Counted from the first letter of the stretch, positions 23,127 through 31,367 are shown. The stretch: DNA of 64,000 nucleotides from Streptoalloteichus hindustanus (GCF_900129375.1 NZ_FQVN01000009.1:1-64000); one strand, 5' to 3'. Made by a program: numbers and translations. Notes: generated by a model from the sequence alone, not told the origin.

Positions 23127-25665
23127 CCGGCGGGGAGACCAGGGCGCGGCGTTGCTCCGGCTGGCGGGCCTGCCGGTGCGGCTGTGGCTGGCCGGCGGCT
23201 GCCCCCGGCTGTTCTCCCTGCTGGCCGAGTCCGACCGGTCGGCGGACGACTACCGTCGGAGCGCCGCCCGGCTCGCCGAGCGGATCGGCGAGCGCCTGGT
23301 CCCCCTGCGGGAGCTCGCCGACCAGGACCGGGTCCGGCTCATCGCGCTGCGCCGGACCCTGCACCACGGCCTCCCGGTCGACGGGGACCAGCACGCGGCG
23401 CTGGTCGAGCGGATCGGCCTGCTCCCCGATCCGGGGCCTCGGATCGCCGCCGAGCTGCGGTCGCTCGCCGAACGGTCCCGCTGGCTCCACGCGCTCGACG
23501 CGCACATCGCGAGCGAGATCGCGGCGGAGCAGGTCCGCCTGCGCGGCCTGCCCTGGCGGCTGCTCCGCTCGTCGCCGGCCGGCGCGGCGGCGCTCGCCCA
23601 CGACGCCCCGGACGCCCTGGCCGACGTCGAGCGCCGGTTGGCCGCCGGCGAGGACTGGGACGACAAGCGGCTCCGGCAGCGCGGCGACTACCTGTGGCGG
23701 CTGATCGGCCGGGGAGCGGTCAAGACAACGCCCCGCACGTGGCTGGGGCACGTCGCGCTGGTCGACATCACCGACACGGCCGGCACCCGCGACGACGGCG
23801 ACCGGCGCCTTCTGTCCACAAGAGACGGATCGGAGCCCGTCGCCGCCCGGTACGCCGTGCACCAGGTGTCCAACGTGTACACGTCGCGGCCGGACCCGGC
23901 GGACGGGGCCGCGTCCGGGCAGGGCGAGGTCTCCCTCACCGGACTGCACTGGTTGGACGGGGAGGACCTGGTCTGCTGGGTCGTCGACCAGCGGGGCGGA
24001 ACCCACACGCGGGAGGTCCGGCTGCGCAACACCCCGGTGCTCGACGCCGTCCGTCGGGCGCTGGCCGGGGGACCGCGCGAGCGCGACGACGTGCTGGCCC
24101 AACTGCTCGGGGCCAGGACCCGGGACCCGGGGGCCGTGGCGACGCTCACCGCGTTCCTGGACCACCTCGTCCAGCTCGGCGTCGTGCAGCGCGCCGCCAG
24201 GGTCACCAACCTCCTGTCCGACTGGCGGCACTCGCCCACCGGAGCGTCCACAGAGGACGGTTCCGCGTTCGTGGACGTCTACCGGCAGGTCCGCGCGGTC
24301 GTCTCGGCGAGCGCGGTCGAGCGGGTGCGGCAGGCGACGGCGCCGGCGCTCCGGCTCGCCGCCCTGATCCAGCGGGAACGGAAGCGGCCGAGGCATCCGG
24401 TGCTGGAACTGCTCGACGAGCGCCGCCGGACCGTCCCCGAGTTGGTGCGACGATACCTCCAGGAGCACCGCGACCAGCGGCCACCGGCCCCGGAGGGAGC
24501 ACCCAGGGACTGGCCGCGCGCCGACCGCCCCGACTCCGGGTACGCCCGGTTGCTGGCCTGCCTCGCCGACCGCTGCGACCGCGGCGAGGACCCGATCCGG
24601 ATCGACGCGCGGCTACTGGAAGCCGTCGGCGCGACCGGGACCCCCGAGATCGACGCGGACTGGCCGCTGGACCTCATGCTCCGCCCCCTCCCGTCCGGCG
24701 GGCCGCTGGCCGTGCTGGAGACCGCCAGCGCGCCGGCGACCACCGACGCCCGGTTCGCCGACGGGTTGGGCCAGCTGCACGGCGAGCCCGCGTTGGTCGC
24801 GGACTACCGCGCCTTCCTCCGCGACCGGGAGCGCCGCGACGGCGGCCGGTTCGTGGAGGTCCTGGTGCCGCCCCTGTCCGAGCGCGCGGCGAACGCGGTG
24901 CGCCGGCCCCGCTACACCGACCTGTGGACCGGCGACCCCGACCACCGCGCCTACCACCCGCCCCCCGACCGGTCGGACAGCACCCAGCCGGGCGACGCCC
25001 GGCCGAGGTACCTGCCGTTGCACGCGATCACCTTGCGGCTCGTCGACGGCCGCGCGGTCGCCGAGGCCGAGGGGCAGGTCGTGTGGCCGATGTACCACGC
25101 GACCCGGGTTCCCCTACCGCCGTGGGACATCGTCATGGCCCTGCTGCGCGCCGCCGCGCCCGAGGGGTCCCGACGGGGAATCCGGTGGAGCGGCCTGCTG
25201 GCCGCCTTCCCCACCCGCGACCACCTGCCCCGGGTCCAGATCGAGGACGACCTGGTCCTGTGCCCCGCCCAGTGGCGGGTGCGGCGGGCGGAGCTGTGGC
25301 CGGCCGGTGCCACGACGGTGGACAAGCTCCGCGTGCTCTCCCGGCTCATGGCGCGGCGGGGCGTGCCCCGGTGGGTCTTCGCCGCGCCCGGCGCCGCCGC
25401 CCGTCCGGTGCCGGTCGACCTGGCCGGCCTGCCCGCGGTCCGGATCGTCGACCGCCTGCTCGCCGCGCCCGACGTCGAGGAGATCCTCGTGGAGGAGATG
25501 CTGCCGACCCCGGACCAGGCCGCGGTCTCGGACACCGCGCACGCCCCCGGCGACCGGCTGGTGGCCCAGCTCCTCCTGCGGCTGCCGGCCGCCTCCGCGC
25601 CCTTCCGCCCCGCCGTCCGCGCGGCGCCCCGTCCCACCGAGGTCGAACCGGCCGCGGGCACGTGA
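23116..25665 (+). CDS. Lanthipeptide dehydratase glutamylation subunit (LanB N-terminal domain)
   Basis: This 849-aa protein matches the tRNA-dependent glutamylation half of class I dehydratases (Lant_dehydr_N). The diagnostic region is RGDYLWRLIGRGAVKTTPRTWLGHVAL, read as consecutive blocks around residues 195-220, equivalent to the R-x-TPR-x-G motif of NisB. A second conserved part is the C-terminal RLPRV/LPRVQIEDDLVLCPAQWRV region. It would transfer glutamate from Glu-tRNA to Ser/Thr of the two precursors encoded directly downstream. The GTG start lies inside the preceding gene, implying coupled synthesis of the two subunits. Arg and Pro content is high, as usual here. Confidence 0.9.
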   Translation: MSDNRRGDQGAALLRLAGLPVRLWLAGGCPRLFSLLAESDRSADDYRRSAARLAERIGERLVPLRELADQDRVRLIALRRTLHHGLPVDGDQHAALVERIGLLPDPGPRIAAELRSLAERSRWLHALDAHIASEIAAEQVRLRGLPWRLLRSSPAGAAALAHDAPDALADVERRLAAGEDWDDKRLRQRGDYLWRLIGRGAVKTTPRTWLGHVALVDITDTAGTRDDGDRRLLSTRDGSEPVAARYAVHQVSNVYTSRPDPADGAASGQGEVSLTGLHWLDGEDLVCWVVDQRGGTHTREVRLRNTPVLDAVRRALAGGPRERDDVLAQLLGARTRDPGAVATLTAFLDHLVQLGVVQRAARVTNLLSDWRHSPTGASTEDGSAFVDVYRQVRAVVSASAVERVRQATAPALRLAALIQRERKRPRHPVLELLDERRRTVPELVRRYLQEHRDQRPPAPEGAPRDWPRADRPDSGYARLLACLADRCDRGEDPIRIDARLLEAVGATGTPEIDADWPLDLMLRPLPSGGPLAVLETASAPATTDARFADGLGQLHGEPALVADYRAFLRDRERRDGGRFVEVLVPPLSERAANAVRRPRYTDLWTGDPDHRAYHPPPDRSDSTQPGDARPRYLPLHAITLRLVDGRAVAEAEGQVVWPMYHATRVPLPPWDIVMALLRAAAPEGSRRGIRWSGLLAAFPTRDHLPRVQIEDDLVLCPAQWRVRRAELWPAGATTVDKLRVLSRLMARRGVPRWVFAAPGAAARPVPVDLAGLPAVRIVDRLLAAPDVEEILVEEMLPTPDQAAVSDTAHAPGDRLVAQLLLRLPAASAPFRPAVRAAPRPTEVEPAAGT

Positions 25666-25690
25666 AACCCAACCGGAGAAAGGAGAAACA

Positions 25691-25831
25691 GTGGATCTCA
25701 CGCTGGACCTGGAGGACCTGGACAGCCTGATCGACGACCTGGAGACGCAGGTCAACGAGGTGCGACTCCCGGAGCGTCAGGCGGAGACCATCCCGAGCCT
25801 CATCGTCTGCACGCAGAACTGCACGGTCTAA
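25691..25831 (+). CDS. Lanthipeptide precursor peptide 1 (46 aa, nisin A/B-ring-like core)
   Basis: This short gene lies 25 nt after the glutamylation subunit, with AAGGAG before its GTG. The acidic leader carries DLEDLDSLIDDLE and ends near RLPERQAE. The core TIPSLIVCTQNCTV has Ser36-x3-Cys40 directly followed by Thr41-x2-Cys44. These spacings equal nisin ring A (Ser3-Cys7) and ring B (Thr8-Cys11), the pyrophosphate-binding part of nisin. The peptide ends two residues after the second Cys, so nothing corresponds to nisin rings C-E. The leader aligns without gaps to precursor 2, including Ser36 and Cys40 at the same positions. Ring formation is inferred. Confidence 0.87.
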   Translation: MDLTLDLEDLDSLIDDLETQVNEVRLPERQAETIPSLIVCTQNCTV

Positions 25832-25954
25832 CCGCAGCGGCCAGGGTGGGCGCGGCGCGAGCCCGCCCACCCCACGCCGTCCTCCCCACCCGCCGGGGAC
25901 CTCCCGGGCACGGGTGCGGGGATCCGACCGATCGCCGACGAAGGGAGGTGAGCG

Positions 25955-26125
25955 ATGGGCGAGTCCCTCCCGCTCCACGACCTGGACCAGCTCATCGAGG
26001 ACCTGGAGGCCCGCACGGCCGAGTTCCGGCTGCCGGACCCGCCGGACGGCGGGCGGCTGAGCCACCTGCTGTGCAGCGTCCTCGATCCCGAGTGCCGACC
26101 CCGGACCGTTCTCGGCTGCCAGTGA
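25955..26125 (+). CDS. Lanthipeptide precursor peptide 2 (56 aa, three-ring core)
   Basis: AGGGAGGTG precedes the ATG. The leader HDLDQLIEDLEARTAEFRLP aligns residue for residue with precursor 1: DLD at 9-11, LI at 13-14, DLE at 16-18, Glu23 and RLP at 25-27. The core contains SHLLC (Ser36-Cys40), then SVLDPEC (Ser41-Cys47), then TVLGC (Thr51-Cys55). Core Ser/Thr and Cys are three each and alternate in a way that allows three non-overlapping rings. The gene is too short for routine calling but its codon use and ribosome site are good. The two different cores suggest either a two-component lantibiotic or two independent products. Confidence 0.85.
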   Translation: MGESLPLHDLDQLIEDLEARTAEFRLPDPPDGGRLSHLLCSVLDPECRPRTVLGCQ

Positions 26126-26591
26126 GCGTCACCGCCGGCCTGCCGTCCGCGACATCTCGACGGCCAGGAGCACCGACGGTCGTCGCTGGTCGAACCGGGT
26201 GGGTGCGCGGGTGGCGCCCACCCGGTCCACTTCGGACAGAGCGGTCCGCTTCGCCCGTCAGCTCCTTCGCTCACGCGCGCTCTCGCGGGAGCCGAGCCGA
26301 GGACGCCACTTCCACCAAAGGTCCACTGTGGACATATGTGGCCCGGCCCGACGTCCGACCTGTCGACCCCCGCTCTGCCGAGAGCGTCCCCGACCACCCC
26401 GGAGACCCGAATCCCCCACCGAGCGATCCCACGGAGGACGACGTGTCCCACCGCTTCCCGGCCCAGCGACACCGGCGCCGCGGGCTCCCGCCCAGACGCA
26501 GACCCACCCCTCGGACGTCCTCCGGGGCGATCCCGCGGAGAGCTCCGTCGCACACCTCGGCCGAGCGGCGCGTCCTCGTGGCGAGGTCGAG
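26126..26591. other. Gap between precursor 2 and lanC
   Basis: This 466-nt gap is long for an otherwise tight operon. It contains a perfect dispersed palindrome at 26321-26333 and a doubtful Arg-rich frame at 26443-26595. I see no third precursor with Cys and Ser/Thr. An internal promoter for lanC is plausible. Confidence 0.5.
26321..26333. repeat. Dispersed palindrome, perfect copy (GTCCACTGTGGAC)
   Basis: This perfect copy of GTCCACNGTGGAC lies in the gap before lanC. A one-mismatch copy (GTCCATTGTGGAC) follows lanC at 27803-27815, so the two flank the gene. Confidence 0.7.
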
Positions 26592-26595
26592 ATGA
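26443..26595 (+). CDS. Doubtful Arg-rich small ORF coupled to lanC (50 aa)
   Basis: A GTG at 26443 has GGAGG five nt upstream, and the frame's TGA overlaps the lanC ATG as ATGA, which looks like translational coupling. Against it, the product is about one-quarter Arg (RHRRRGLPPRRRP), has no Cys, and uses AGA four times and CGA once, unlike neighbouring genes. It could be a coupling leader or chance. Confidence 0.25.
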   Translation: MSHRFPAQRHRRRGLPPRRRPTPRTSSGAIPRRAPSHTSAERRVLVARSR

Positions 26596-27782
26596 CCACG
26601 AGGCTGGAACCGGGCACCCCGAGCGCCGCGCTCGACCTGGCCGGGTGGGCCCTGGCGACCTGGGCGGAGCGCGGTCGGCGCAGCACCGACCCCGGGCCGG
26701 CGGTGCTGGCCTTCCTGCTGGGGCCGCGGCACTCCGCGGTCGCCCCGGCGCTGCGCCGGTGGCTCACCGAGCTGGAGGAGCCGGAACCCCTCGCCGGGCT
26801 GCACGACGGCGGGCTCGCCGGCCAACTGGGCGGGCTCCGCCTGCTGTCGCCGCTGTACCCCCGGCTGTCCCGGGTCGCCGAGGCCGTGTCCGTGGCGCTC
26901 ACCCGCGCCGCCCACCGCGGTCACTGGTCGGCCGGGCCGGTCGGCTTCCCCAGCTACGACGTGGTCAGCGGGCCGGCGGGCGTCCTGCTCGCGCACTGCG
27001 TGCACGGCCCCAGGGACGGCGAGCTGACCCCGTTCGCCGCCGCCCTCGCCGCCCGCTGCGACCAGCCGGACCTGGCCGGACTGCGGTGCACCGCCTACCA
27101 GGAGCACGAGGCGCTGGCATGGAACCAGGGCCTGGTCAACGCCGGCCTGGCGCACGGCGCGGCCGGGGTGGCCGTGGCACTGGCGGCGGCCGTCCACGCC
27201 GACCCGGCCGACGACCACGTCGCCGCGGCGTTGCGCCGGGTCGGCCGGTGGTTGGCCGGGGAGGCGTTCCGGGACGACCGGGGCGTCTACACGTGGTCCT
27301 CCGCCGGGCGCGAGGGCGCGGCCACGCCCACGCAGGCGGGACCGCGCCAGGCATGGTGCTACGGCTGCCCGGGCGGGGCGTGGGCGCTGCGGGAGGCCAG
27401 CGTCGCGCTGACCCTGCGCGGGACCTCCGGGGTCGCGGCCGAGCTGGGCCAGGTCGCCCTCGTCGCGATGCGCTCGCTGGCCCAGAACTTCGACGAGGAC
27501 TTCCACCTCGTCGGCGAGGCCGCCGCCGACCGGCTCGCGGTGTGCCACGGCGCGGCCGGGGTGCTCGCGATCGCCGACGCGTTCGCGCACTGGACCGGGA
27601 TGCCCGACGCGGTGGCGCTGCGGGACCGGCTGCGCAGCCACCTGCTGCTGCACCTCGACGAGGTGGCCGGGCTGGCCATGTCGGACATGAGCCTGCTCGG
27701 CGGGGCGGCCGGCGTGCTCGCCGTGCTGCTGACCATCGACGGCGGCAACCGGGCCTGGCTGCCGCTGCTCGCCCTGCGCTGA
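26592..27782 (+). CDS. LanC lanthionine cyclase
   Basis: This 396-aa cyclase would add Cys thiols across Dha/Dhb to close the (methyl)lanthionine rings. The zinc ligands are visible: Cys256 in WCYGCPG and Cys318-His319 in AVCHGAAG. The glycine-rich inner repeats of the alpha-toroid show as GLAHGAAGVAVAL and LLGGAAGVLAVLL. A GAGG sits six nt before the ATG at 26592. Together with the split LanB and two Cys-rich precursors it defines a class I lanthipeptide pathway. The GAAG in place of the usual GIAG near His188 is normal variation for actinobacterial LanC. Confidence 0.93.
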   Translation: MTTRLEPGTPSAALDLAGWALATWAERGRRSTDPGPAVLAFLLGPRHSAVAPALRRWLTELEEPEPLAGLHDGGLAGQLGGLRLLSPLYPRLSRVAEAVSVALTRAAHRGHWSAGPVGFPSYDVVSGPAGVLLAHCVHGPRDGELTPFAAALAARCDQPDLAGLRCTAYQEHEALAWNQGLVNAGLAHGAAGVAVALAAAVHADPADDHVAAALRRVGRWLAGEAFRDDRGVYTWSSAGREGAATPTQAGPRQAWCYGCPGGAWALREASVALTLRGTSGVAAELGQVALVAMRSLAQNFDEDFHLVGEAAADRLAVCHGAAGVLAIADAFAHWTGMPDAVALRDRLRSHLLLHLDEVAGLAMSDMSLLGGAAGVLAVLLTIDGGNRAWLPLLALR

Positions 27783-28057
27783 GCCGTCACCCCACCCAGT
27801 TAGTCCATTGTGGACAGTCATGCCCGCTCCCGGCCCGGACGGACCGGGGAGCGCGGTCGGCGCCCGTCCGATCGTCGATCGGGCCACACCCGCGCCCCGC
27901 ACCCCGGCGGGTCGGACTAGGCCAACCAGGTTCTGTTCGCCCGCCACAACCCCCGTTCGTCGGACGGGGTGCTGACGGAAGTCGTAATCGCGACCGGCCG
28001 CGCGCGGCCCTCCGCCCACTAGCCTCGACCAGGCCGGCTCGTACGGGGGAGGCAGTG

Positions 28058-28714
28058 GTGATCAGAGTGGGCATCGCGGACGACGAGGCGCTCGTCCGCG
28101 CCGGTGTCCGCGGGATCCTGGAGACCGCCGACGACCTGGAGGTGGTCGGCGAGGCCGACGACGGGCGGTCCGCCGTGGAGCTGGTCCGGACGCTGCGCCC
28201 CGACGTGCTGCTGCTCGACGTCCAGATGCCGGGCATGGACGGCCTGCTCGCGGCCAACGCGGTCCGCGACACCGCGCCGGAGACCGCAGTCGTCGTGCTG
28301 ACCACCTTCGACTACGACGAGTACGTGCTGCGGGCGTTGCGGGCCGGCGCGGTCGGCTACCTGCTCAAGGACACCGACCCCGCCGAACTGCTGCGCGCGG
28401 TCCGCGTGGTCGCCGACGGCGAGGCGGTGCTCTCGCCCAGGGTGACCCGCACCCTCGTCGAGCACTTCAGCGGGGGCTGCGGCCTGACCGCCGAGCGGTC
28501 CAGGAGCCGGGTCGCCTGCCTCACCGAGCGCGAGCTGGACGTGCTCGCGCTGATCGGCAGGGGCATCTCCAACTCGGAGATCGGCCACCGGCTGCACCTC
28601 AGCGAGGGCACGGTGAAGGCGCACGTGAGCCGGGTGCTGACCAAGCTCGGCTGCGAGAACCGGGTGCAGGCCGCGATCGTCGCGCACGAGGCGGGCTTGT
28701 TGCGCATGCCGTGA
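28058..28714 (+). CDS. NarL/LuxR-family response regulator
   Basis: This 218-aa regulator has a receiver domain with acidic pocket Asp8-Asp9, phospho-acceptor Asp54 in LLLDVQMPGMDG, and a conserved Lys in GYLLKD. Its LuxR-type helix-turn-helix includes LTERELDVLALIGRGISNSE and LSEGTVKAHVSRVLTKLG. The GTG at 28058 is five nt from GGGGGAGG. It follows lanC by 275 nt and converges with the histidine kinase gene, its likely partner. The position suggests the pair controls lanthipeptide production or immunity. Confidence 0.92.
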   Translation: MIRVGIADDEALVRAGVRGILETADDLEVVGEADDGRSAVELVRTLRPDVLLLDVQMPGMDGLLAANAVRDTAPETAVVVLTTFDYDEYVLRALRAGAVGYLLKDTDPAELLRAVRVVADGEAVLSPRVTRTLVEHFSGGCGLTAERSRSRVACLTERELDVLALIGRGISNSEIGHRLHLSEGTVKAHVSRVLTKLGCENRVQAAIVAHEAGLLRMP

Positions 28715-28762
28715 CAGCGGCTTTCGGAAGGCCTCTTCAGCGGATCTCCCCAGGAAGTCCCG

Positions 28763-29938
28763 TCAGGAGCTCGCCGAGACCTCCCCGACCGGAATCCGCA
28801 CCACCACGACGTAGTCGCCGCGTTCGAGGCGGCCGTGCTCCAACGTCCCGCCCAGCAACGCCACCCGCTTCGCCAACATGGCCAGGCCGCTGCGGGCGCC
28901 GGCCGCGGTGCTGGCCGGCGGGGTCTCCGGCGCCGCGTTGCGCACCACGATGCGCAGCTCCTCCCCCACCACGCGCAGGAACAGCCGGGTGGGCACGACC
29001 CCGGCGTGCTTGTGGACGTTGGTGAGCGCCTCCCGCACCACGCGGTGCGCCGTCCGGCGCAGCACCGGGTCCAACCGCCACACGGCCTGGTCGACCGACT
29101 CCACGACCGGCACACCCGCGCGGCGCGAGCTCTCCACCAGCTCGACCCACGCCCGCTGGTCGGCGTGGTCGAGGGGCCGGTCCCCCGCGTCGGTGTCCCG
29201 GAGCACGCCGATCACCTTGCGCAGCTCCCGCATCGCCTCCTGGCCGGTGCGCCGCAACAGCTCGGCCTGCGCGCCCTGCTTGCCGCCGAGCTCCAAGGCG
29301 CCGGCGTGCAGGACGATCAGGCTCAGCTTGTGCCCCAGCGAGTCGTGCATCTCCTGGGCGATGCGGTGCCGCTCCCTGAGCACCGCGCGTTCGGTCGCGA
29401 GCTGCTCCTGGCAGGACAACGCCTCCGCCCGGTCCCGGTAGGCGACCAGCAACTGCCGGGTCCGCCGCAGGTACAGGCCGACCAGCAGGGGCAGCACGAC
29501 CATGAAGGCCAGGTCGAGCAGCCGCCCCATGGGGGTCGCCTCCGGCCACGGCGCGACGGCGAAGGCCACCGCGGCGACCCCGAGCGTCAGCAGGCTCGGC
29601 CCCAGCCGGGCCCGCACCCCCACCGTGTACGCGGCGCAGCCCAGCGCGGGGAAGACGTTGGGCTCGGTCAGCACGTGGATCGTGGCGACCGCGAGCAGCA
29701 CGAGGGTCGGCGCGGGCCGGCGTAACGCCAACAGGGCGCCGGCGGCCACCGACCACCACAGCGCCGCTCCGGACTCGCCGACCAGGGTGACGCCGCCCCA
29801 CAGCAGCACCGCCACCACGTCCAGCACCAGCGCCCGTCGGCGGGCCGGCACCGCGCGCCAGCGGTCCTCCCACGCCAACACCCGCGTCGGGTCGTCACCC
29901 GACGCGCCGCCCCCGTCGTCCTTCCCGACCGCGTCCAC
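28763..29938 (-). CDS. Sensor histidine kinase, HisKA_3 family
   Basis: This 391-aa kinase has several hydrophobic segments between residues about 37 and 158 as its sensor, then a dimerisation/phosphoacceptor block with His198 in RHRIAQEMHDSLGHKLSL. An N-box at VVREALTNVHKHAG and a G-box at GLAMLAKRVALLGG form the ATPase. No extracytoplasmic domain is visible, so sensing is probably within the membrane. The GTG at 29938 has GGAG four nt upstream; an ATG 44 codons earlier has none. It converges with the response regulator gene, with 48 nt between the stops. Confidence 0.9.
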   Translation of the reverse strand: MDAVGKDDGGGASGDDPTRVLAWEDRWRAVPARRRALVLDVVAVLLWGGVTLVGESGAALWWSVAAGALLALRRPAPTLVLLAVATIHVLTEPNVFPALGCAAYTVGVRARLGPSLLTLGVAAVAFAVAPWPEATPMGRLLDLAFMVVLPLLVGLYLRRTRQLLVAYRDRAEALSCQEQLATERAVLRERHRIAQEMHDSLGHKLSLIVLHAGALELGGKQGAQAELLRRTGQEAMRELRKVIGVLRDTDAGDRPLDHADQRAWVELVESSRRAGVPVVESVDQAVWRLDPVLRRTAHRVVREALTNVHKHAGVVPTRLFLRVVGEELRIVVRNAAPETPPASTAAGARSGLAMLAKRVALLGGTLEHGRLERGDYVVVVRIPVGEVSASS

Positions 29939-30212
29939 GGGACTCCAGTCTGCCCAGCCGGACGCCGGCGGGACAGCATCATGGCAGGTCGTCAAGGGTT
30001 CAACCGCTCCTCTGGCCGGTCCCGCGCCCCCCTGGCGCCGAGAGACCGCCTCCGCCGTCAACGTTGTCATGCGCGGAGCGGCCGGGCGCGAGCCAGTCGG
30101 GGGACGTGCCCGCGCGGCCCCGTGACCTTCCCCACCGGGCCGTTCGGCCCGCCCCGATCCGGCTCCTCGGGGGTGGCCCGACCGGGCGCGCGGGTCGCCT
30201 AGGGTTCAGGCG

Positions 30213-31301
30213 GTGAGGACATTCCGCGTCGCCCTGGTCGGATACGGACTCGGCGGGTCCGCCTTCCACGCGCCGTTCCTGGCCACCACACCCGGCATGG
30301 AGCTGGCCGCCGTGGTCACCGGCAACCCCGAGCGGCAGGCGGCGGCGCGGGACCGGCACCCGACGGCGGAGGTGCTGCCGTCCGTCGCCGAGCTGTGGCG
30401 GCGCGCCGCCGAGTTCGACCTCGCCGTGATCACGACGCCCAACCGCGAGCACGCGCCGCTGGCCAGAACCGCGTTGGAGCACGGCCTCGCCGTGGTGGTG
30501 GACAAGCCGTTCGCCACGACGAGCGCGGACGCCCGGCAGCTCGCCGAGCTGGCCGCCGCGCGCGGCCTGCTGCTGTCGGTGTTCCACAACCGGCGCTGGG
30601 ACGGCGACTTCCGCACCGTCCAGCGGTTGCTGACCGAGGGGCGCCTGGGTCGCGTGCACCGCTTCGAGTCCCGGTTCGAGCGCTGGCGCCCCGAGGTGCG
30701 CGCGGGCTGGAAGGAGAGCGCCGACCCGGCCGACGCCGGCGGCATCCTGTTCGACCTGGGCAGCCACCTGATCGACCAGGCCGTCGCGTTGTTCGGCCGA
30801 CCGTCGCGGGTCTACGCGGAGGTCTCGACCCTGCGGCCGGGCGCGCTGGTGGACGACGACGCCTTCGTGGCGCTGCACCACCCCGCGCCCGAAAGCGCCC
30901 CGGGCGTCTCCGGCGGGCCCGACATCGTCTCGCACCTGTGGATGAGCGCGCTGGCCGCCGATCTCGGGCCCCGGTTCCGGGTGCTCGGCGACGCCGGGGC
31001 GTTCGTCAAGCACGGCCTCGACCCGCAGGAGGCCGCGCTGCGAGCCGGGGAGACACCCGGCGGCCCGGAGTGGGGAACCGAGCCGCCGGAGGCGTGGGGC
31101 CGGCTCGGCGCGGGCGGGGACGTCGAGCTGGAGCGCACCGACGCCGGCGCCTACCAGCGGTACTACGCGGGGGTGGCCGAGGCCCTGGCCACCGGGGCCG
31201 AGCCGCCGGTGGGCGCGGCGGACGGCGTCACGGTGCTGGAGGTCATCGAGGCCGCGTACCGCTCGGCGCGGGAGGGGCGGGTCGTCCCGCTCCCGGCGTG
31301 A
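30213..31301 (+). CDS. Gfo/Idh/MocA-family NAD(P)-dependent oxidoreductase
   Basis: This 362-aa sugar/inositol dehydrogenase-type enzyme has the dinucleotide loop VGYGLGG at residues about 8-15, the family's DKPFATTSADA (usually EKP) and FHNRRWDGDF in the catalytic region, followed by FDLGSHLIDQA. Gfo/Idh/MocA enzymes oxidise or reduce sugars, inositols and related compounds; the substrate is not apparent. It starts with GTG and ends at a perfect hairpin. It is not in an obvious operon with the next gene, cutA, which has its own start signals. Confidence 0.9.
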   Translation: MRTFRVALVGYGLGGSAFHAPFLATTPGMELAAVVTGNPERQAAARDRHPTAEVLPSVAELWRRAAEFDLAVITTPNREHAPLARTALEHGLAVVVDKPFATTSADARQLAELAAARGLLLSVFHNRRWDGDFRTVQRLLTEGRLGRVHRFESRFERWRPEVRAGWKESADPADAGGILFDLGSHLIDQAVALFGRPSRVYAEVSTLRPGALVDDDAFVALHHPAPESAPGVSGGPDIVSHLWMSALAADLGPRFRVLGDAGAFVKHGLDPQEAALRAGETPGGPEWGTEPPEAWGRLGAGGDVELERTDAGAYQRYYAGVAEALATGAEPPVGAADGVTVLEVIEAAYRSAREGRVVPLPA

Positions 31302-31305
31302 GAAC

Positions 31306-31334
31306 ACCGCCGGCGGGTGACGTCCGCCGGCGGT
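31306..31334 (+). terminator. 11-bp hairpin after the Gfo/Idh oxidoreductase gene
   Basis: ACCGCCGGCGG (31306-31316) pairs perfectly with CCGCCGGCGGT (31324-31334) across a 7-nt loop, five nt after the stop codon. Confidence 0.8.
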
Positions 31335-31367
31335 CGCCGACCGCCTCCGCTGGCTAGGGTGGCCGGT

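Noticed and set aside
22582-24468. A long minus-strand frame across the two lanthipeptide dehydratase subunits.
   Set aside because: It spans two real genes in the opposite direction and has no recognisable domain or ribosome-binding site.
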